Source: Bacteroides caecigallinarum
GTDB taxonomy: Bacteria > Bacteroidota > Bacteroidia > Bacteroidales > Bacteroidaceae
Direction: 5' to 3'
Assembly (NCBI RefSeq): GCF_016902295.1
Contig: NZ_JACJLQ010000025.1
Span: 1-54,099 of the forward strand
DNA length: 54,099 nt
The translations under genes and the position numbers were made by a program. Under the pieces are notes generated by a model. That model was not told the origin of the DNA, searched no databases, and saw only the letters and a list, made by a program, of their open reading frames with translations. Below, piece after piece: positions 42,958 through 52,585 of this stretch (the first letter of the stretch is position 1; each line of letters begins with the position of its first letter).

Positions 42958-45441
42958 ATGTCATCAAATGTCTTTAGAGGATTTATATGTATCCTCATAT
43001 GCCTTACCACAGCTACTGCATTCGCACAAAAGCAAAGTGGAATATATTCTGTAAAAGGAACCTTAGTTGACTCACTTCTTAACGAAAGCGAGCCATACGC
43101 CACAGTGAGAATCTCAAGTGCGGCAAATCCTGAAGAAAAAGTAAAACTTTCAGTCACCGACGAAAAAGGACGTTTCAACGAGAAACTGTCCGAGCCGGGG
43201 GACTACGTAATAACTCTCTCATCGGTAGGAAAGAATACCGTAAAAAGAAACTTTACATTAAGTACAAGCAAGAAATCTGTTGACCTCGGAACGATTTTCA
43301 CTTCCGAGGCAACGGAAATGCTCAAGGGAGTGGAAGTGGTGGCACAGAAACCTCTCGTGAAAGCTGAAATAGACAAGATAACCTACAGCATGGAGGACGA
43401 CCCGGACTCAAAGACAAACACCACACTGGAGATGCTCAAGAAAGTACCTCTCGTGACAGTTGACGGCGAGGACAACATACAGGTGAACGGTTCAAGCAGC
43501 TTCAAGGTACACGTAAACGGAAAGCCCAACACTCTGATGAGCAATAATCCGAAAGAGGTGTTGAGAAGCCTGCCTGCAAACAGCATCAAGTCGATTGAGG
43601 TTATAACCGAACCCGGAGCTAAATACGATGCCGAAGGTATCGGAGGTATTCTGAATATCATTACCACTGACACCAAGATGCAGGGATATAATGTCACACT
43701 CGGTGGCAGGGCAAGCAATCAAGGCTTTTCCGGCTATGGCTACGGTACTGTACAGGTGGGAAAGTTTACCGTATCAGGCAACTATTCGTACAACTACAGC
43801 ACACAGCCACGCAGTTACTTCAGTTCCGGACGCGAAGACTATACATCGGACACAAACAAATATCTAAACAGTGAAGGTTCTTCGAAAAGCAACGGTAATT
43901 TCCAGTTCGGTAATCTGGAAGGAAGTTATGAGATTGACACATTGAACCTGATAACATTCTCAGCCAATATGTTCGGAGGCAAGTTCAAGACAAACAGCAA
44001 TTCAGAAAACCGTATGCTGAACAATATGGAAGAGATGACATACCGATACAATACACTGAACAAATCGACAAGCGGTTTCGGTAATGTAGGCATTAACTTC
44101 GACTATCAGCACTCATTCAAGACCAAAGGCGAATATCTCACCATATCGTATAAGTACAATGATTCTCCAAACAACAGCGAATCTACTACAGAATATATGG
44201 ATATGGAAAATGTTCCTTTCTCTCTGGAGAACCAGTATTTCGACAATGACGCACACACTGCGGAACATACAGGACAGATAGACTACGTAAACCCGATAAA
44301 CGACAAGCACTATATTGACGCCGGTATGAAATACATCTATCGTCTGAACGCGAGCGACAGCAAATATTTCATCCAGCAAAGTGACGGCTCGATGCTTCAG
44401 GACAATAACATGTCAAGCATATTCGACCAGGGACAAAGCATCGTCGCAACATACGCCGACTATCAGCTGAAACTGAAGAAATTCGGTTTCAAGGCAGGCG
44501 TGAGATACGAACATACGTTTATGGATGTGAAATACGACCTTCAGCCTGAACGCAACTTCAATGCCGGTTTCGATGACGTTGTTCCTACAGTGAACATGTC
44601 GTATATGCTTGGCACGACATCCACCCTGAAAGCGAACTACAACATGCGTATCAACCGTCCGGGTATATGGTATCTTAACCCATTCCGCGACGAAAGTAAC
44701 CCGACATCGGTAAGCTACGGTAATCCGGATCTGGATACAGAAAAGGCACATATCATTGGATTGACTTTCAGCTCATTCACTGCCAAATTCAGTGTAAACG
44801 CAAACCTGAACTATACGTTCACTAACAACGGTATAGAAAGCTATTCCTTCATGGAAGACGGTATCCTGAATAATACCTACGAGAATGCCGGAAAGAAACA
44901 AATCACCCGCCTGTCGTTGTGGATGAACTGGAATCCTGGAAACAAGACAAGAATATCAATAAACGCATCCGGCTCTTACTCGGACTACAGCAGCGATATT
45001 CTTGATACCAAAAATTCCGGTTTCAACGGGAACGTATTCGGGAACATACAGCAGACTCTTCCGTGGGACCTACGCCTTAGTGTTTACGGAGGTGGAAGTA
45101 CGCCATACATAACTCTGCAGGGAAAAGGCTCGTCATATTACTATTACGGTCTGGGACTGACACGCTCGTTCCTGAAAGAAAAGAGATTGAGCATTTCGCT
45201 GTCCGCGAACAACATTTTCAATAAATACAATACTTACGAAAGCAATACACTTACTGATACATTCCGCTCATGGAACAAAAACAAATACTATAACTTAGGT
45301 TATGCCCTCAGCATAAGCTGGAGGTTCGGCGAACTGAAAACTCAAGTAAAGAAAACGAGTCGTACCATCAACAATGATGATGTGAAATCAGGCGGAAGCA
45401 GCTCTCAAGGCTCTTCTACCGGAGGACAAGGAGGAATGTAA
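42958..45441 (+). CDS. Outer membrane beta-barrel protein, TonB-dependent receptor-like
   Basis: An 827-residue outer membrane protein with a signal peptide (about 1-23, ending AFA). A carboxypeptidase-regulatory-like beta-sandwich lies at about 28-115 (YSVKGTLVDSLLNESEPYA). A plug-like domain follows (about 120-235, with PLVTVDGEDNIQVNGSSSF and GAKYDAEGIGGILNIIT). The barrel (about 240-800) ends in SISWRFGELK. A low-complexity Ser/Gly/Gln tail closes the protein. It belongs to the Bacteroidetes outer membrane beta-barrel family, not to SusC, and no SusD partner is present. Likely co-controlled by the GntR repressor; the ligand is unknown. Confidence 0.9.
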   Translation: MSSNVFRGFICILICLTTATAFAQKQSGIYSVKGTLVDSLLNESEPYATVRISSAANPEEKVKLSVTDEKGRFNEKLSEPGDYVITLSSVGKNTVKRNFTLSTSKKSVDLGTIFTSEATEMLKGVEVVAQKPLVKAEIDKITYSMEDDPDSKTNTTLEMLKKVPLVTVDGEDNIQVNGSSSFKVHVNGKPNTLMSNNPKEVLRSLPANSIKSIEVITEPGAKYDAEGIGGILNIITTDTKMQGYNVTLGGRASNQGFSGYGYGTVQVGKFTVSGNYSYNYSTQPRSYFSSGREDYTSDTNKYLNSEGSSKSNGNFQFGNLEGSYEIDTLNLITFSANMFGGKFKTNSNSENRMLNNMEEMTYRYNTLNKSTSGFGNVGINFDYQHSFKTKGEYLTISYKYNDSPNNSESTTEYMDMENVPFSLENQYFDNDAHTAEHTGQIDYVNPINDKHYIDAGMKYIYRLNASDSKYFIQQSDGSMLQDNNMSSIFDQGQSIVATYADYQLKLKKFGFKAGVRYEHTFMDVKYDLQPERNFNAGFDDVVPTVNMSYMLGTTSTLKANYNMRINRPGIWYLNPFRDESNPTSVSYGNPDLDTEKAHIIGLTFSSFTAKFSVNANLNYTFTNNGIESYSFMEDGILNNTYENAGKKQITRLSLWMNWNPGNKTRISINASGSYSDYSSDILDTKNSGFNGNVFGNIQQTLPWDLRLSVYGGGSTPYITLQGKGSSYYYYGLGLTRSFLKEKRLSISLSANNIFNKYNTYESNTLTDTFRSWNKNKYYNLGYALSISWRFGELKTQVKKTSRTINNDDVKSGGSSSQGSSTGGQGGM

Positions 45442-45449
45442 TAATAACT

Positions 45450-45533
45450 GGAGTTAAAGGAGTTAAAGAAGTTAAGGAGTTAAAGAAGTTAAGATTATTT
45501 TACTACCTTATTCTTTAACTTCTATAACTTCAA
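45450..45533. repeat. GGAGTTAAA direct repeats with inverted TAACTTC copies
   Basis: Five 9-bp copies of GGAGTTAAA / GAAGTTAAG are followed after about 25 bp by inverted TTTAACTTCTATAACTTC. They fill the gap between the receptor gene and rmuC and may act as a weak terminator hairpin. Confidence 0.85.
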
Positions 45534-45555
45534 TAAATTCTATAGGTTCTAAAAA

Positions 45556-46914
45556 ATGACAATATATATAATAATAGGAACAATAGTAGGCTGCATCTTG
45601 GGAATCATTATTGGTCACCTGATTTCTGCAAGAAAATCGGGTGTACTGCAATCGCAACTGAAAATGCAGCAGGAACATTCAGCCGAGTTGTTAAGGAACG
45701 AACAGACCAAAGCAGCCCAACAAGCAGAAAATCTGAGACAAAACATACAGAAACTGCAGGACAAGCTGGACGAGAACGCACGTCTGCTGAACGAGGCTTA
45801 CACGGTTTCGGCATCTCTGAAAGCAGAGAACCGTAATATGGCAGAGAAGCTGGAAAATCAGAAGGAAGAGATTGCAGCTATGCACAAGCAGTTCAATCTT
45901 GAGTTCGAGAACATAGCCAACAAGATTTTCCAACAGAAGACTGAGACGTTCAACAAACTGAGCGCCGAAAGCCTCAGCAGTCTGCTAAAACCTTTCGGCG
46001 ACAATCTGAACGAGTTCAAGCATCAGGTGGCAGAGGTATATGAAAAGGAATCGAAACAACGTTTCTCACTCGAGGACAGAATAAAGGAACTCGTCCTGCT
46101 GAACAAACAGATAAGCGATGACGCCAACAACCTGACAAAGGCCCTGAAAGGTGACTCGAAGATGCAGGGCAACTGGGGCGAAATGATACTGGAAACGATA
46201 CTTGAAAACTCCGGTCTGCACGAAGGCGAGGAATATTTCCGTCAGGAGTTCCTGAAAGACGAGAACGGCGAGTATCTGAAAAACGAGCAGGGACAGCGAC
46301 TTCAGCCGGATGTGATAGTAGTCTATCCGGATAACCGACACGTAATAATCGACTCCAAAGTATCGCTCACAGCATACGCCGGATATATAGTAACAGACGA
46401 CAAGACAGAGAAAGAACAGTATCTGAAAGAGCATCTGCGCTCGGTAAAGGCTCATATAGACGAGCTGAGCAAGAAAGACTATTCCAAATACAACGTATCA
46501 GCGCTGGACTTCGTAATGATGTTCATCCCCAACGAACCGGCTTACGTGCTGGCACTTCAGGCGGACAACAATCTGTGGAATTATGCTTATCAGAAAAAGG
46601 TTGTACTGATGAGTCCCACAAACCTGATTGCAGCTCTCAGACTGGCTCTCGACTTGTGGAAACGCGAGTATCAGGAAAAGAATATCCAGGAGATAGTGAA
46701 ACGCGGAACTGCACTCTATGAGAAGATGGCAGGATTTGCGGAGACATTCGAAAAAATCGGTGATGCGATAAACACTGCAAATACGGCATACGGCAATGCG
46801 CGCTCGCAGCTTTCGGAAGGAAAAGGGAATCTCATCCGTCAGGCGGAAATGCTTAAGGAACTTGGTATTACTCCGAAAAAGAATATTCCTTCCAGACTGC
46901 TGGATGAGAAGTAA
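45556..46914 (+). CDS. rmuC: DNA recombination protein RmuC
   Basis: A 452-residue protein of the RmuC family, associated with limiting recombination at inverted repeats. One N-terminal transmembrane helix (about 2-22) is followed by a long coiled coil (about 30-125). The nuclease-like RmuC domain lies at about 150-420, with [44 protein letters not shown] and [13 protein letters not shown]. The motif order fits a PD-(D/E)XK-like core. It sits between two repeat-rich gaps. Confidence 0.96.
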   Translation: MTIYIIIGTIVGCILGIIIGHLISARKSGVLQSQLKMQQEHSAELLRNEQTKAAQQAENLRQNIQKLQDKLDENARLLNEAYTVSASLKAENRNMAEKLENQKEEIAAMHKQFNLEFENIANKIFQQKTETFNKLSAESLSSLLKPFGDNLNEFKHQVAEVYEKESKQRFSLEDRIKELVLLNKQISDDANNLTKALKGDSKMQGNWGEMILETILENSGLHEGEEYFRQEFLKDENGEYLKNEQGQRLQPDVIVVYPDNRHVIIDSKVSLTAYAGYIVTDDKTEKEQYLKEHLRSVKAHIDELSKKDYSKYNVSALDFVMMFIPNEPAYVLALQADNNLWNYAYQKKVVLMSPTNLIAALRLALDLWKREYQEKNIQEIVKRGTALYEKMAGFAETFEKIGDAINTANTAYGNARSQLSEGKGNLIRQAEMLKELGITPKKNIPSRLLDEK

Positions 46915-47231
46915 TTTAAGTTCCGGATTTAATATTCCTCTGGTAGTTAAGAAGTTATATAAGTTATCACTTTGCTCGCTTAGTTAGAAATTAAAAAGGA
47001 AATCGCCGATAGAACTGTCTTTTGGCCTTTAACTTCTAAGCCCGCATATCGGGCGATAACTTCTTCTAACTACTTTAATTCCTAAAAAAACATACATTTC
47101 TTGGAGCTGACTACAGTCGGCAATGCTGCCGACTATAGTGGGCAGAGCTGCTGACTATAGTGGGCAATGCTGCCGACGATGGTCGGCACCAAAAAACACG
47201 AGGTTATTACTCTTTACGCAATTTAGCATCA
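46915..47231. other. Repeat-filled gap between rmuC and the U32 peptidase gene
   Basis: No ORF with coding character is seen in these 317 bp. 46945-46969 and 47028-47075 carry mutually inverted GAAGTTAT / TAACTTC repeats. The latter include a GCCCGCATATCGGGC hairpin at 47039-47053. 47105-47192 is the second 22-bp array. The genes on both sides converge here; no classical terminator is evident, so these hairpins may serve as one. Confidence 0.7.
47105..47192. repeat. Four 22-bp tandem repeats with internal palindromes
   Basis: The core GACTACAGTCGGCA / GACTATAGTGGGCA / GACTATAGTGGGCA / GACGATGGTCGGCA starts at 47109, 47131, 47153 and 47175, an exact 22-bp period. Units 2 and 4 each hold an 18-bp near-palindrome (TGCCGAC-TATA-GTGGGCA; TGCCGAC-GATG-GTCGGCA, perfect arms in unit 4). 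It lies at the 3' ends of two convergent genes. Confidence 0.9.
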
Positions 47232-49073
47232 TTACTTTTGTTCTGAATTATCTGAAAGAACTTTCATCTGACATTGCTTGCAGTCAAACTCCAATCGGAA
47301 ACGTCTGCCATCGGAACTTACAAGATAATAAGGCTCGCGGAAAGGCGAACGTACCTTGTGATGTACCGGACACCAGCCCATACTGTAGCGGATACAATGC
47401 TTGCAAAACATCAGAACAGCATCCTTAGGCGGTTCCTTTTCGAATGCCGGCATTACTTTCAGTACTCCGTGGTTCTTGTAAAATTCGGCAGCAGAGCTGT
47501 TCATCACATTACCTAAATATGTAAGCGTACCGACAGGGAACTTAGCTTTGCTTTCCTTCATGCGGAACACCTCCCGGTTATAGTTTATCTTACGCACCTC
47601 AAGCAATTTCTCAACAGCATTACGTCTGAGTTCAGACAATTCGGAAGACGGGATAAACCAGTTATCAGAGAAATCTATACTGATATTCTTTGCCTCAAAC
47701 GGAGTATTACCAAGCTTGCCCAACTGGTTCTTCAGATTGTCTGTCTGAGGAGTACGTGCATGTTCTTTCGCACGCTGCAGCGTGATAGACACACTATTGT
47801 CGTCCTCGTCAGTAAGGCTCAATGTAAATCCAAAGCTGTTTTCAGCCAGACATATATCAACGGCAATTTTTCTCTCGGCCGATTTTTTCTGCATCTGTTT
47901 TTCAAATTCCTGATCGAAGTTACGATACAGACGCATCTTTGGTTTCAGCTTTGGCATATCCTGCGGGAAAAGTTTGTTGTTTTCCACACGGTTCACCCTG
48001 AATCCCTGCAGACGCCCGTTCTCGTCTATGTAGCAAAGGCCGTCGCCATTATTGAACGACTTCACGCCTGCCACAGTGAAATAGTTTCCTCTGATTTCCT
48101 TAACCGTACCTACCTCCTCACCCAGCGATTTAGGAGTGCTGAACGAGAATATTCCCGGATTACGTCCGCGAAGGAAATAATCGGTAAATCCGCGGCTGAA
48201 ACTCTTGTCGAGCTGCGGAGTGAATGTAGTCTTCACCGTACCTGACGATGCCCTGACATACTCTTTGCGATATTTGAATATGGCATCAAGCTTCTGACGG
48301 TAATATGCAGTGACGTTCTTTACATACGACACGTCCTTCAGACGGCCTTCAATCTTCAGCGATGTTGCTCCGGCATCGAGCAAAGATTCGAGATTGTCAC
48401 TCTGATTCATATCTTTAAGAGACAGAAGATGTTTGTTCTGCTCTATCATCCTCCCGTTAGAATCCACCAAATCGAAGGCAAGACGGCAGAACTGGGCACA
48501 TTCGCCACGATTGGCGCTACGTCCGTAACACGCTTGGCTTACATAGCACTGACCGCTGTAACTCACACATAAAGCCCCATGAACAAACACTTCAAGAAGT
48601 GTATCAGGACAGGTATCGTGTATCTTCTTAATTTCTTCAAGCGAAAGCTCACGTGCCAACACTACCTGACGGAAACCTATATCCGAAAGGAATTTCACCT
48701 TTTCCGGAGTACGGTTATCCATCTGTGTACTTCCATGCAGAGCTATAGGTGGAAGGTTCAGGCGCGTGATACCCATATCCTGTATGATAAGCGCGTCAAC
48801 ACCGGCACGATAAAGTTCCCATATCATTTTTTCTGTCTCAGGCAATTCCTCATCATACAATATGGTATTTACGGTGACGTAAATACGCACATTATAAATA
48901 TGGGCGTAGTCCACCAAAGCCTTAATATCTTCAATCGTATTCCCCGCGGCAGCACGGGCGCCAAAACGAGGGGCACCGATATAAACCGCATCAGCGCCAT
49001 GATTGATTGCCTCTATCCCACATTCCAGGTTTTTTGCCGGGGCAAGAAGTTCTATAGGACGTTGTTTTATCAT
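47232..49073 (-). CDS. U32 family peptidase-like protein (RlhA-type)
   Basis: This 613-residue protein has an N-terminal U32 barrel (PIELLAPAKNLECGIEAINHG). The family signature is LEVFVHGALCVSYSGQCYVS, with a cysteine cluster continuing CYGRSANRGECAQFCRLAF, suggesting an Fe-S centre. A long C-terminal region ends with paired cysteines (MLMFCKHCIRYSMGWCPVHH and LEFDCKQCQM). U32 proteins of this size include RlhA, which hydroxylates 23S rRNA, and other tRNA/rRNA modification factors; true protease activity is unlikely. The ATG overlaps the metA stop (TAATG), implying coupling. Confidence 0.9.
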   Translation of the reverse strand: MIKQRPIELLAPAKNLECGIEAINHGADAVYIGAPRFGARAAAGNTIEDIKALVDYAHIYNVRIYVTVNTILYDEELPETEKMIWELYRAGVDALIIQDMGITRLNLPPIALHGSTQMDNRTPEKVKFLSDIGFRQVVLARELSLEEIKKIHDTCPDTLLEVFVHGALCVSYSGQCYVSQACYGRSANRGECAQFCRLAFDLVDSNGRMIEQNKHLLSLKDMNQSDNLESLLDAGATSLKIEGRLKDVSYVKNVTAYYRQKLDAIFKYRKEYVRASSGTVKTTFTPQLDKSFSRGFTDYFLRGRNPGIFSFSTPKSLGEEVGTVKEIRGNYFTVAGVKSFNNGDGLCYIDENGRLQGFRVNRVENNKLFPQDMPKLKPKMRLYRNFDQEFEKQMQKKSAERKIAVDICLAENSFGFTLSLTDEDDNSVSITLQRAKEHARTPQTDNLKNQLGKLGNTPFEAKNISIDFSDNWFIPSSELSELRRNAVEKLLEVRKINYNREVFRMKESKAKFPVGTLTYLGNVMNSSAAEFYKNHGVLKVMPAFEKEPPKDAVLMFCKHCIRYSMGWCPVHHKVRSPFREPYYLVSSDGRRFRLEFDCKQCQMKVLSDNSEQK

Positions 49074-49996
49074 TATTTAATCTGATTAATATCGTATGGA
49101 GTTTCCTGATATACATAATAGTTGAGCCAGTTTGAGAAAAGCAGATTCGCAGTACTGCGCCATCTCACAACAGGCCCCTTGTCAGGGTCGTTGTCGCGAT
49201 AATAGTTCTTAGGCATATCTATAGGCAAACCTTTTCCCAGGTCGCGACGGTACTCTCCATCGAGTGTAAGCGGTGAGTACTCGGAATGTCCTGTCACATA
49301 GAATTCACGTCCTCCGCGTGCCATCACGATATGTACACCGGAATCATCCGACTCGGATATAATGTCCAGTTCCGGGCATTTCTCAATATCTTCACGACGC
49401 ACCTCTGTATGACGGCTGTGTGGTACAAAAAACTCATCATCAAAGCCGCGGAATATAGGCAACTGGCTGAATCCTTTACAGATATGATGCTCGAATATTC
49501 CAAACATTTTTTTGTCGAGAGCATATTTAGGGATGCCATAATGATGATACAAGCCTGCCTGGGCAGCCCAACATATATAAAATGTAGAAGTGACGTGGGT
49601 ACGAGTCCAGTTGAATATGTCCTGAATTTCATCCCAGTAGTTCACTTCCTCGAATTCAAGATGCTCTACGGGTGCTCCGGTAATAATCATACCGTCAAAT
49701 TTCTCGTCACGCATATCCTCAAAATCGCGATAGAAAGCTTTCATGTGCTCTATCGGAGTATTTTTGGATGTATGACTCTTTATCTTCATAAAGCTCACTT
49801 CTATCTGTAGCGGGGAGTTCGACAAGAGACGTATCAGGTCAGTCTCTGTTGTAATCTTCAACGGCATAAGATTGAGTATTACAATCTTAAGCGGACGAAT
49901 ATCCTGCGATGTGGCTCTCGAGCTGTCTATAACGAAGATATTCTCTTCCTTCAGCAAGTCAATAGCAGGAAGTTTATCTGGTAAATTTAAAGGCAT
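49073..49996 (-). CDS. metA: Homoserine O-acetyltransferase (MetA fold)
   Basis: This enzyme activates homoserine for methionine synthesis. The 307-residue glutamine-amidotransferase-like protein has the acyl-accepting C142 in FYICWAAQAG, then H237 and E239 in TGHSEYSPL. Residue 111 is glutamate (TGAPVEHLEF). Published structure-function work on this family links Glu at this position to acetyl-CoA and Gly to succinyl-CoA, so acetylation is predicted despite the metA name. Upstream lies only repeat DNA, and no SAM riboswitch is visible. The U32 gene overlaps its stop. Confidence 0.96.
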   Translation of the reverse strand: MPLNLPDKLPAIDLLKEENIFVIDSSRATSQDIRPLKIVILNLMPLKITTETDLIRLLSNSPLQIEVSFMKIKSHTSKNTPIEHMKAFYRDFEDMRDEKFDGMIITGAPVEHLEFEEVNYWDEIQDIFNWTRTHVTSTFYICWAAQAGLYHHYGIPKYALDKKMFGIFEHHICKGFSQLPIFRGFDDEFFVPHSRHTEVRREDIEKCPELDIISESDDSGVHIVMARGGREFYVTGHSEYSPLTLDGEYRRDLGKGLPIDMPKNYYRDNDPDKGPVVRWRSTANLLFSNWLNYYVYQETPYDINQIK

Positions 49997-50101
49997 AAAT
50001 GTAAGTTTTTAAGTTTATCAGTTTTTAAGTTTGTGAGTTTTAAGTTCACATCAACTAACTTATAAACTTAAAAACTAACAAACTAATAATTTGTTTATAA
50101 C
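49997..50101. repeat. Inverted array of AAGTTTTTAAGTTTAT repeats upstream of metA
   Basis: 50003-50047 carries direct AGTTTTTAAG / AGTTTATCAG / AGTTTGTGAG copies. 50056-50089 carries the complement (AACTTATAAACTTAAAAACTAAC). Together they form one long imperfect hairpin between the FKBP terminator and metA. Confidence 0.8.
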
Positions 50102-50145
50102 AAAAAAGCATCCCGAACAGTAATAACCATTAAGGATGCTTTTTT
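50102..50145. terminator. Terminator after the glyS-FKBP unit
   Basis: AAAAAAGCATCC (50102-50113) pairs with GGATGCTTTTTT (50134-50145) across a 20-nt loop. It lies 21 bp after the FKBP stop and gives a U tract in either direction. Confidence 0.88.
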
Positions 50146-50166
50146 GTTATTCACTGGTCAATAATT

Positions 50167-50823
50167 TCAGTTATCGGAATTATTGGTATTGTAAGGATGA
50201 ATAACCTCGTCTATATACAGTTCATATATCAAGGTTGAATACCCCTTGATAGTACTACCACTACCGCTTTCTCCATATCCCATCTGGTATGGAATATAAA
50301 CAGTTACCTTATCAGACGTTTCAGGTTTCAAATGAATCATAGCTGTAGTCCATCCTACGATATACCCATTGTCTGACACATCGAATTCTGTAAAGTTATC
50401 ATTGACTTCCTTGTTAAAGGTTCCATAATAATTTCCATCAAAGCGAGTATCATTAATAAGAAATCCCTGATAAGCGACAGATACTGTATCCGTAAAGTTA
50501 ATCAACGGTTCCGTTCCTTCATAAACATCCTCTGCGTTTGCGTATTTTACGTACACATAGTCGGACACTTTATATTGATAGGATGGTATCGGATTATTGA
50601 TTTCATTCTCAAACTTTATCTTGTAGTTCTCATACTTACGCCATATCTCTCCTGAAGGAGGATTATCAGCCACATCTGCTATTGAATCAATAAAATACTC
50701 ATTTCTTTCTTTCCAATTGGCATACGGGTCTTCCACTTCTGTATCTTTGGCACAAGAAGAAAATCCGATAGTCATTGCAGAAAGAATAGCAACGAGCAAA
50801 AAAATTCTATTATTCATAAGCAA
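50167..50823 (-). CDS. FKBP-type peptidyl-prolyl isomerase lipoprotein
   Basis: A 218-residue lipoprotein with lipobox GFSSC (C24), followed by acidic residues (AKDTEVEDP). The C-terminal FKBP domain (about 105-210) shows DTVSVAYQGFLINDTRFD, GYIVGWTTAMIHLKPE and VTVYIPYQMGYGESGSGS, the usual core of periplasmic FKBPs. It would catalyse prolyl isomerisation of envelope proteins. It lies 3 bp after glyS on the same strand, an arrangement that suggests cotranscription but no shared function. Confidence 0.92.
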   Translation of the reverse strand: MLMNNRIFLLVAILSAMTIGFSSCAKDTEVEDPYANWKERNEYFIDSIADVADNPPSGEIWRKYENYKIKFENEINNPIPSYQYKVSDYVYVKYANAEDVYEGTEPLINFTDTVSVAYQGFLINDTRFDGNYYGTFNKEVNDNFTEFDVSDNGYIVGWTTAMIHLKPETSDKVTVYIPYQMGYGESGSGSTIKGYSTLIYELYIDEVIHPYNTNNSDN

Positions 50824-50826
50824 AAA

Positions 50827-52368
50827 TTATTGTAGAGTTTTCAACAAGCTGGTGATACTAACCTTATCAGCAATGATATTGTTAAGTTCTGAAATTGCGA
50901 CACGTTCCTGCTGCATTGTATCACGGTTGCGCAATGTAACGCAATTGTCTTCCAATGTCTGGTGGTCGATTGTAATACAGTATGGAGTACCGATAGCATC
51001 CTGACGACGGTAACGCTTACCTATACTGTCTTTTTCGTCGTACTGACAGTTGAAGTGGAACTTAAGGTCATTCATGATTTCGCGCGCCTTTTCCGGCAGA
51101 CCGTCTTTCTTAACCAACGGCATTACAGCAAGTTTAACCGGAGCCAAAGCTGCAGGCAATTTCAATACTACACGAGTTTCGCCGTTTTCAAGTTTTTCTT
51201 CGCAATACGAAGCACTCATGATGCTAAGGAACATACGGTCAACACCGATTGATGTTTCGATAACGAACGGAGTATAGCTTTCGTTGATTTCAGGATCGAA
51301 GTATTTGATGCTCTTGCCTGAATATTTCTCATGCTGGCTCAAGTCGAAGTTTGTACGGCTGTGGATACCTTCAACTTCCTTGAAACCGAACGGCATCAGG
51401 AACTCGATATCTGTTGCGGCATTAGCATAATGAGCCAACTTTTCATGATCATGGTAGCGGTAATGGTCGTCACCGAAACCAAGAGCCTTATGCCATTTCA
51501 GGCGAGTTTCTTTCCATTTCTTGAACCATTCAAGTTCTGTACCAGGTTTAACGAAGAACTGCATTTCCATCTGTTCGAATTCACGCATACGGAAAATGAA
51601 CTGACGCGCAACGATTTCGTTACGGAATGCCTTACCAATCTGTGCAATACCGAAAGGTATTTTCATACGACCAGTCTTCTGTACGTTAAGATAGTTCACA
51701 AAGATACCCTGAGCTGTTTCAGGACGAAGATATACCTTCATGGCTCCGTCGGCAGTAGAACCCATTTCTGTAGTAAACATAAGATTGAACTGACGAACTT
51801 CAGTCCAGTTCTTTGTACCTGATATAGGACAAACGATTTCCTCGTCAAGGATAATCTGACGCAATTCGTTCAAGTCGTTTGCATTCATCGCCTTAGCATA
51901 ACGTTCGTGCAAAGCGTCAAGCTTAGCCTGATGTTCAAGTACACGTCCGTTAGTACTGCGGAACTGTGCTTCATCAAAAGCATCACCAAACTTCTTTGCG
52001 GCTTTAGCTACTTCCTTGTTAATTTTATCTTCGTATTTGGCAATCTGTTCTTCTATCAAAACGTCAGCACGGTAACGTTTCTTTGAGTCACGGTTATCTA
52101 TCAATGGGTCATTGAAAGCATCAACATGTCCCGATGCCTTCCAGATAGTAGGATGCATAAAGATTGCAGAATCTATACCTACGATATTTTCATGCAAAAG
52201 CACCATACTCTGCCACCAATACTGCTTGATATTGTTTTTCAGTTCCACACCCATCTGTCCATAATCATATACAGCTCCCAGTCCATCATATATTTCACTT
52301 GACGGAAATACAAAACCATACTCTTTACAGTGAGAAACTAATTTCTTGAAAACGTCTTCCTGTGCCAT
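50827..52368 (-). CDS. glyS: Glycyl-tRNA synthetase, single-chain (alpha2) type
   Basis: This class II synthetase charges tRNA-Gly. The 513-residue protein is the dimeric, eukaryote-like form. Its blocks are YGFVFPSSEIYDGLGAVYDYG, MFTTEMGSTADGAMKVYLRPETAQGIFVNY (motif 2 region), FGIAQIGKAFRNEI and the anticodon-binding domain APVKLAVMPLVKKDGL. The start ATG 52368 fits the family. An exact -7 box (TATCTTTG on the minus strand, 52419-52426) lies 51 bp upstream. Confidence 0.97.
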   Translation of the reverse strand: MAQEDVFKKLVSHCKEYGFVFPSSEIYDGLGAVYDYGQMGVELKNNIKQYWWQSMVLLHENIVGIDSAIFMHPTIWKASGHVDAFNDPLIDNRDSKKRYRADVLIEEQIAKYEDKINKEVAKAAKKFGDAFDEAQFRSTNGRVLEHQAKLDALHERYAKAMNANDLNELRQIILDEEIVCPISGTKNWTEVRQFNLMFTTEMGSTADGAMKVYLRPETAQGIFVNYLNVQKTGRMKIPFGIAQIGKAFRNEIVARQFIFRMREFEQMEMQFFVKPGTELEWFKKWKETRLKWHKALGFGDDHYRYHDHEKLAHYANAATDIEFLMPFGFKEVEGIHSRTNFDLSQHEKYSGKSIKYFDPEINESYTPFVIETSIGVDRMFLSIMSASYCEEKLENGETRVVLKLPAALAPVKLAVMPLVKKDGLPEKAREIMNDLKFHFNCQYDEKDSIGKRYRRQDAIGTPYCITIDHQTLEDNCVTLRNRDTMQQERVAISELNNIIADKVSITSLLKTLQ

Positions 52369-52418
52369 TTTTCTAACTTATTTTATATTTTTCTAATTGT
52401 TTTATTTACTATTGGGCA

Positions 52419-52426
52419 CAAAGATA
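52419..52426 (-). promoter_or_regulatory. glyS promoter -7 box
   Basis: The minus strand reads TATCTTTG, an exact -7 box, with no clear TTTG at the expected -33 distance. Confidence 0.55.
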
Positions 52427-52523
52427 CTCAAATATGAAGAATAATGAACTAATAGTGTATTAATTTATCTTATGAATATGGACGAAATAGCTCATTAATA
52501 GGGACAAAAACAAAAAAAACATC

Positions 52524-52531
52524 TATTTTTG
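52524..52531 (+). promoter_or_regulatory. MATE gene promoter -7 box
   Basis: TATTTTTG matches the -7 consensus 55 bp before the MATE ATG. The region further upstream is AT-rich and shows no clear -33. Confidence 0.5.
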
Positions 52532-52585
52532 TAAGAAATTTCACATTGAGGAAATCAAACTTCACCCTACGAAAACGAACTTTTT

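Noticed and set aside
49997..50101. SAM riboswitch upstream of metA
   Set aside because: The leader is made of AAGTTTTTAAG-type repeats; no conserved SAM-I or SAM-II core is recognisable.
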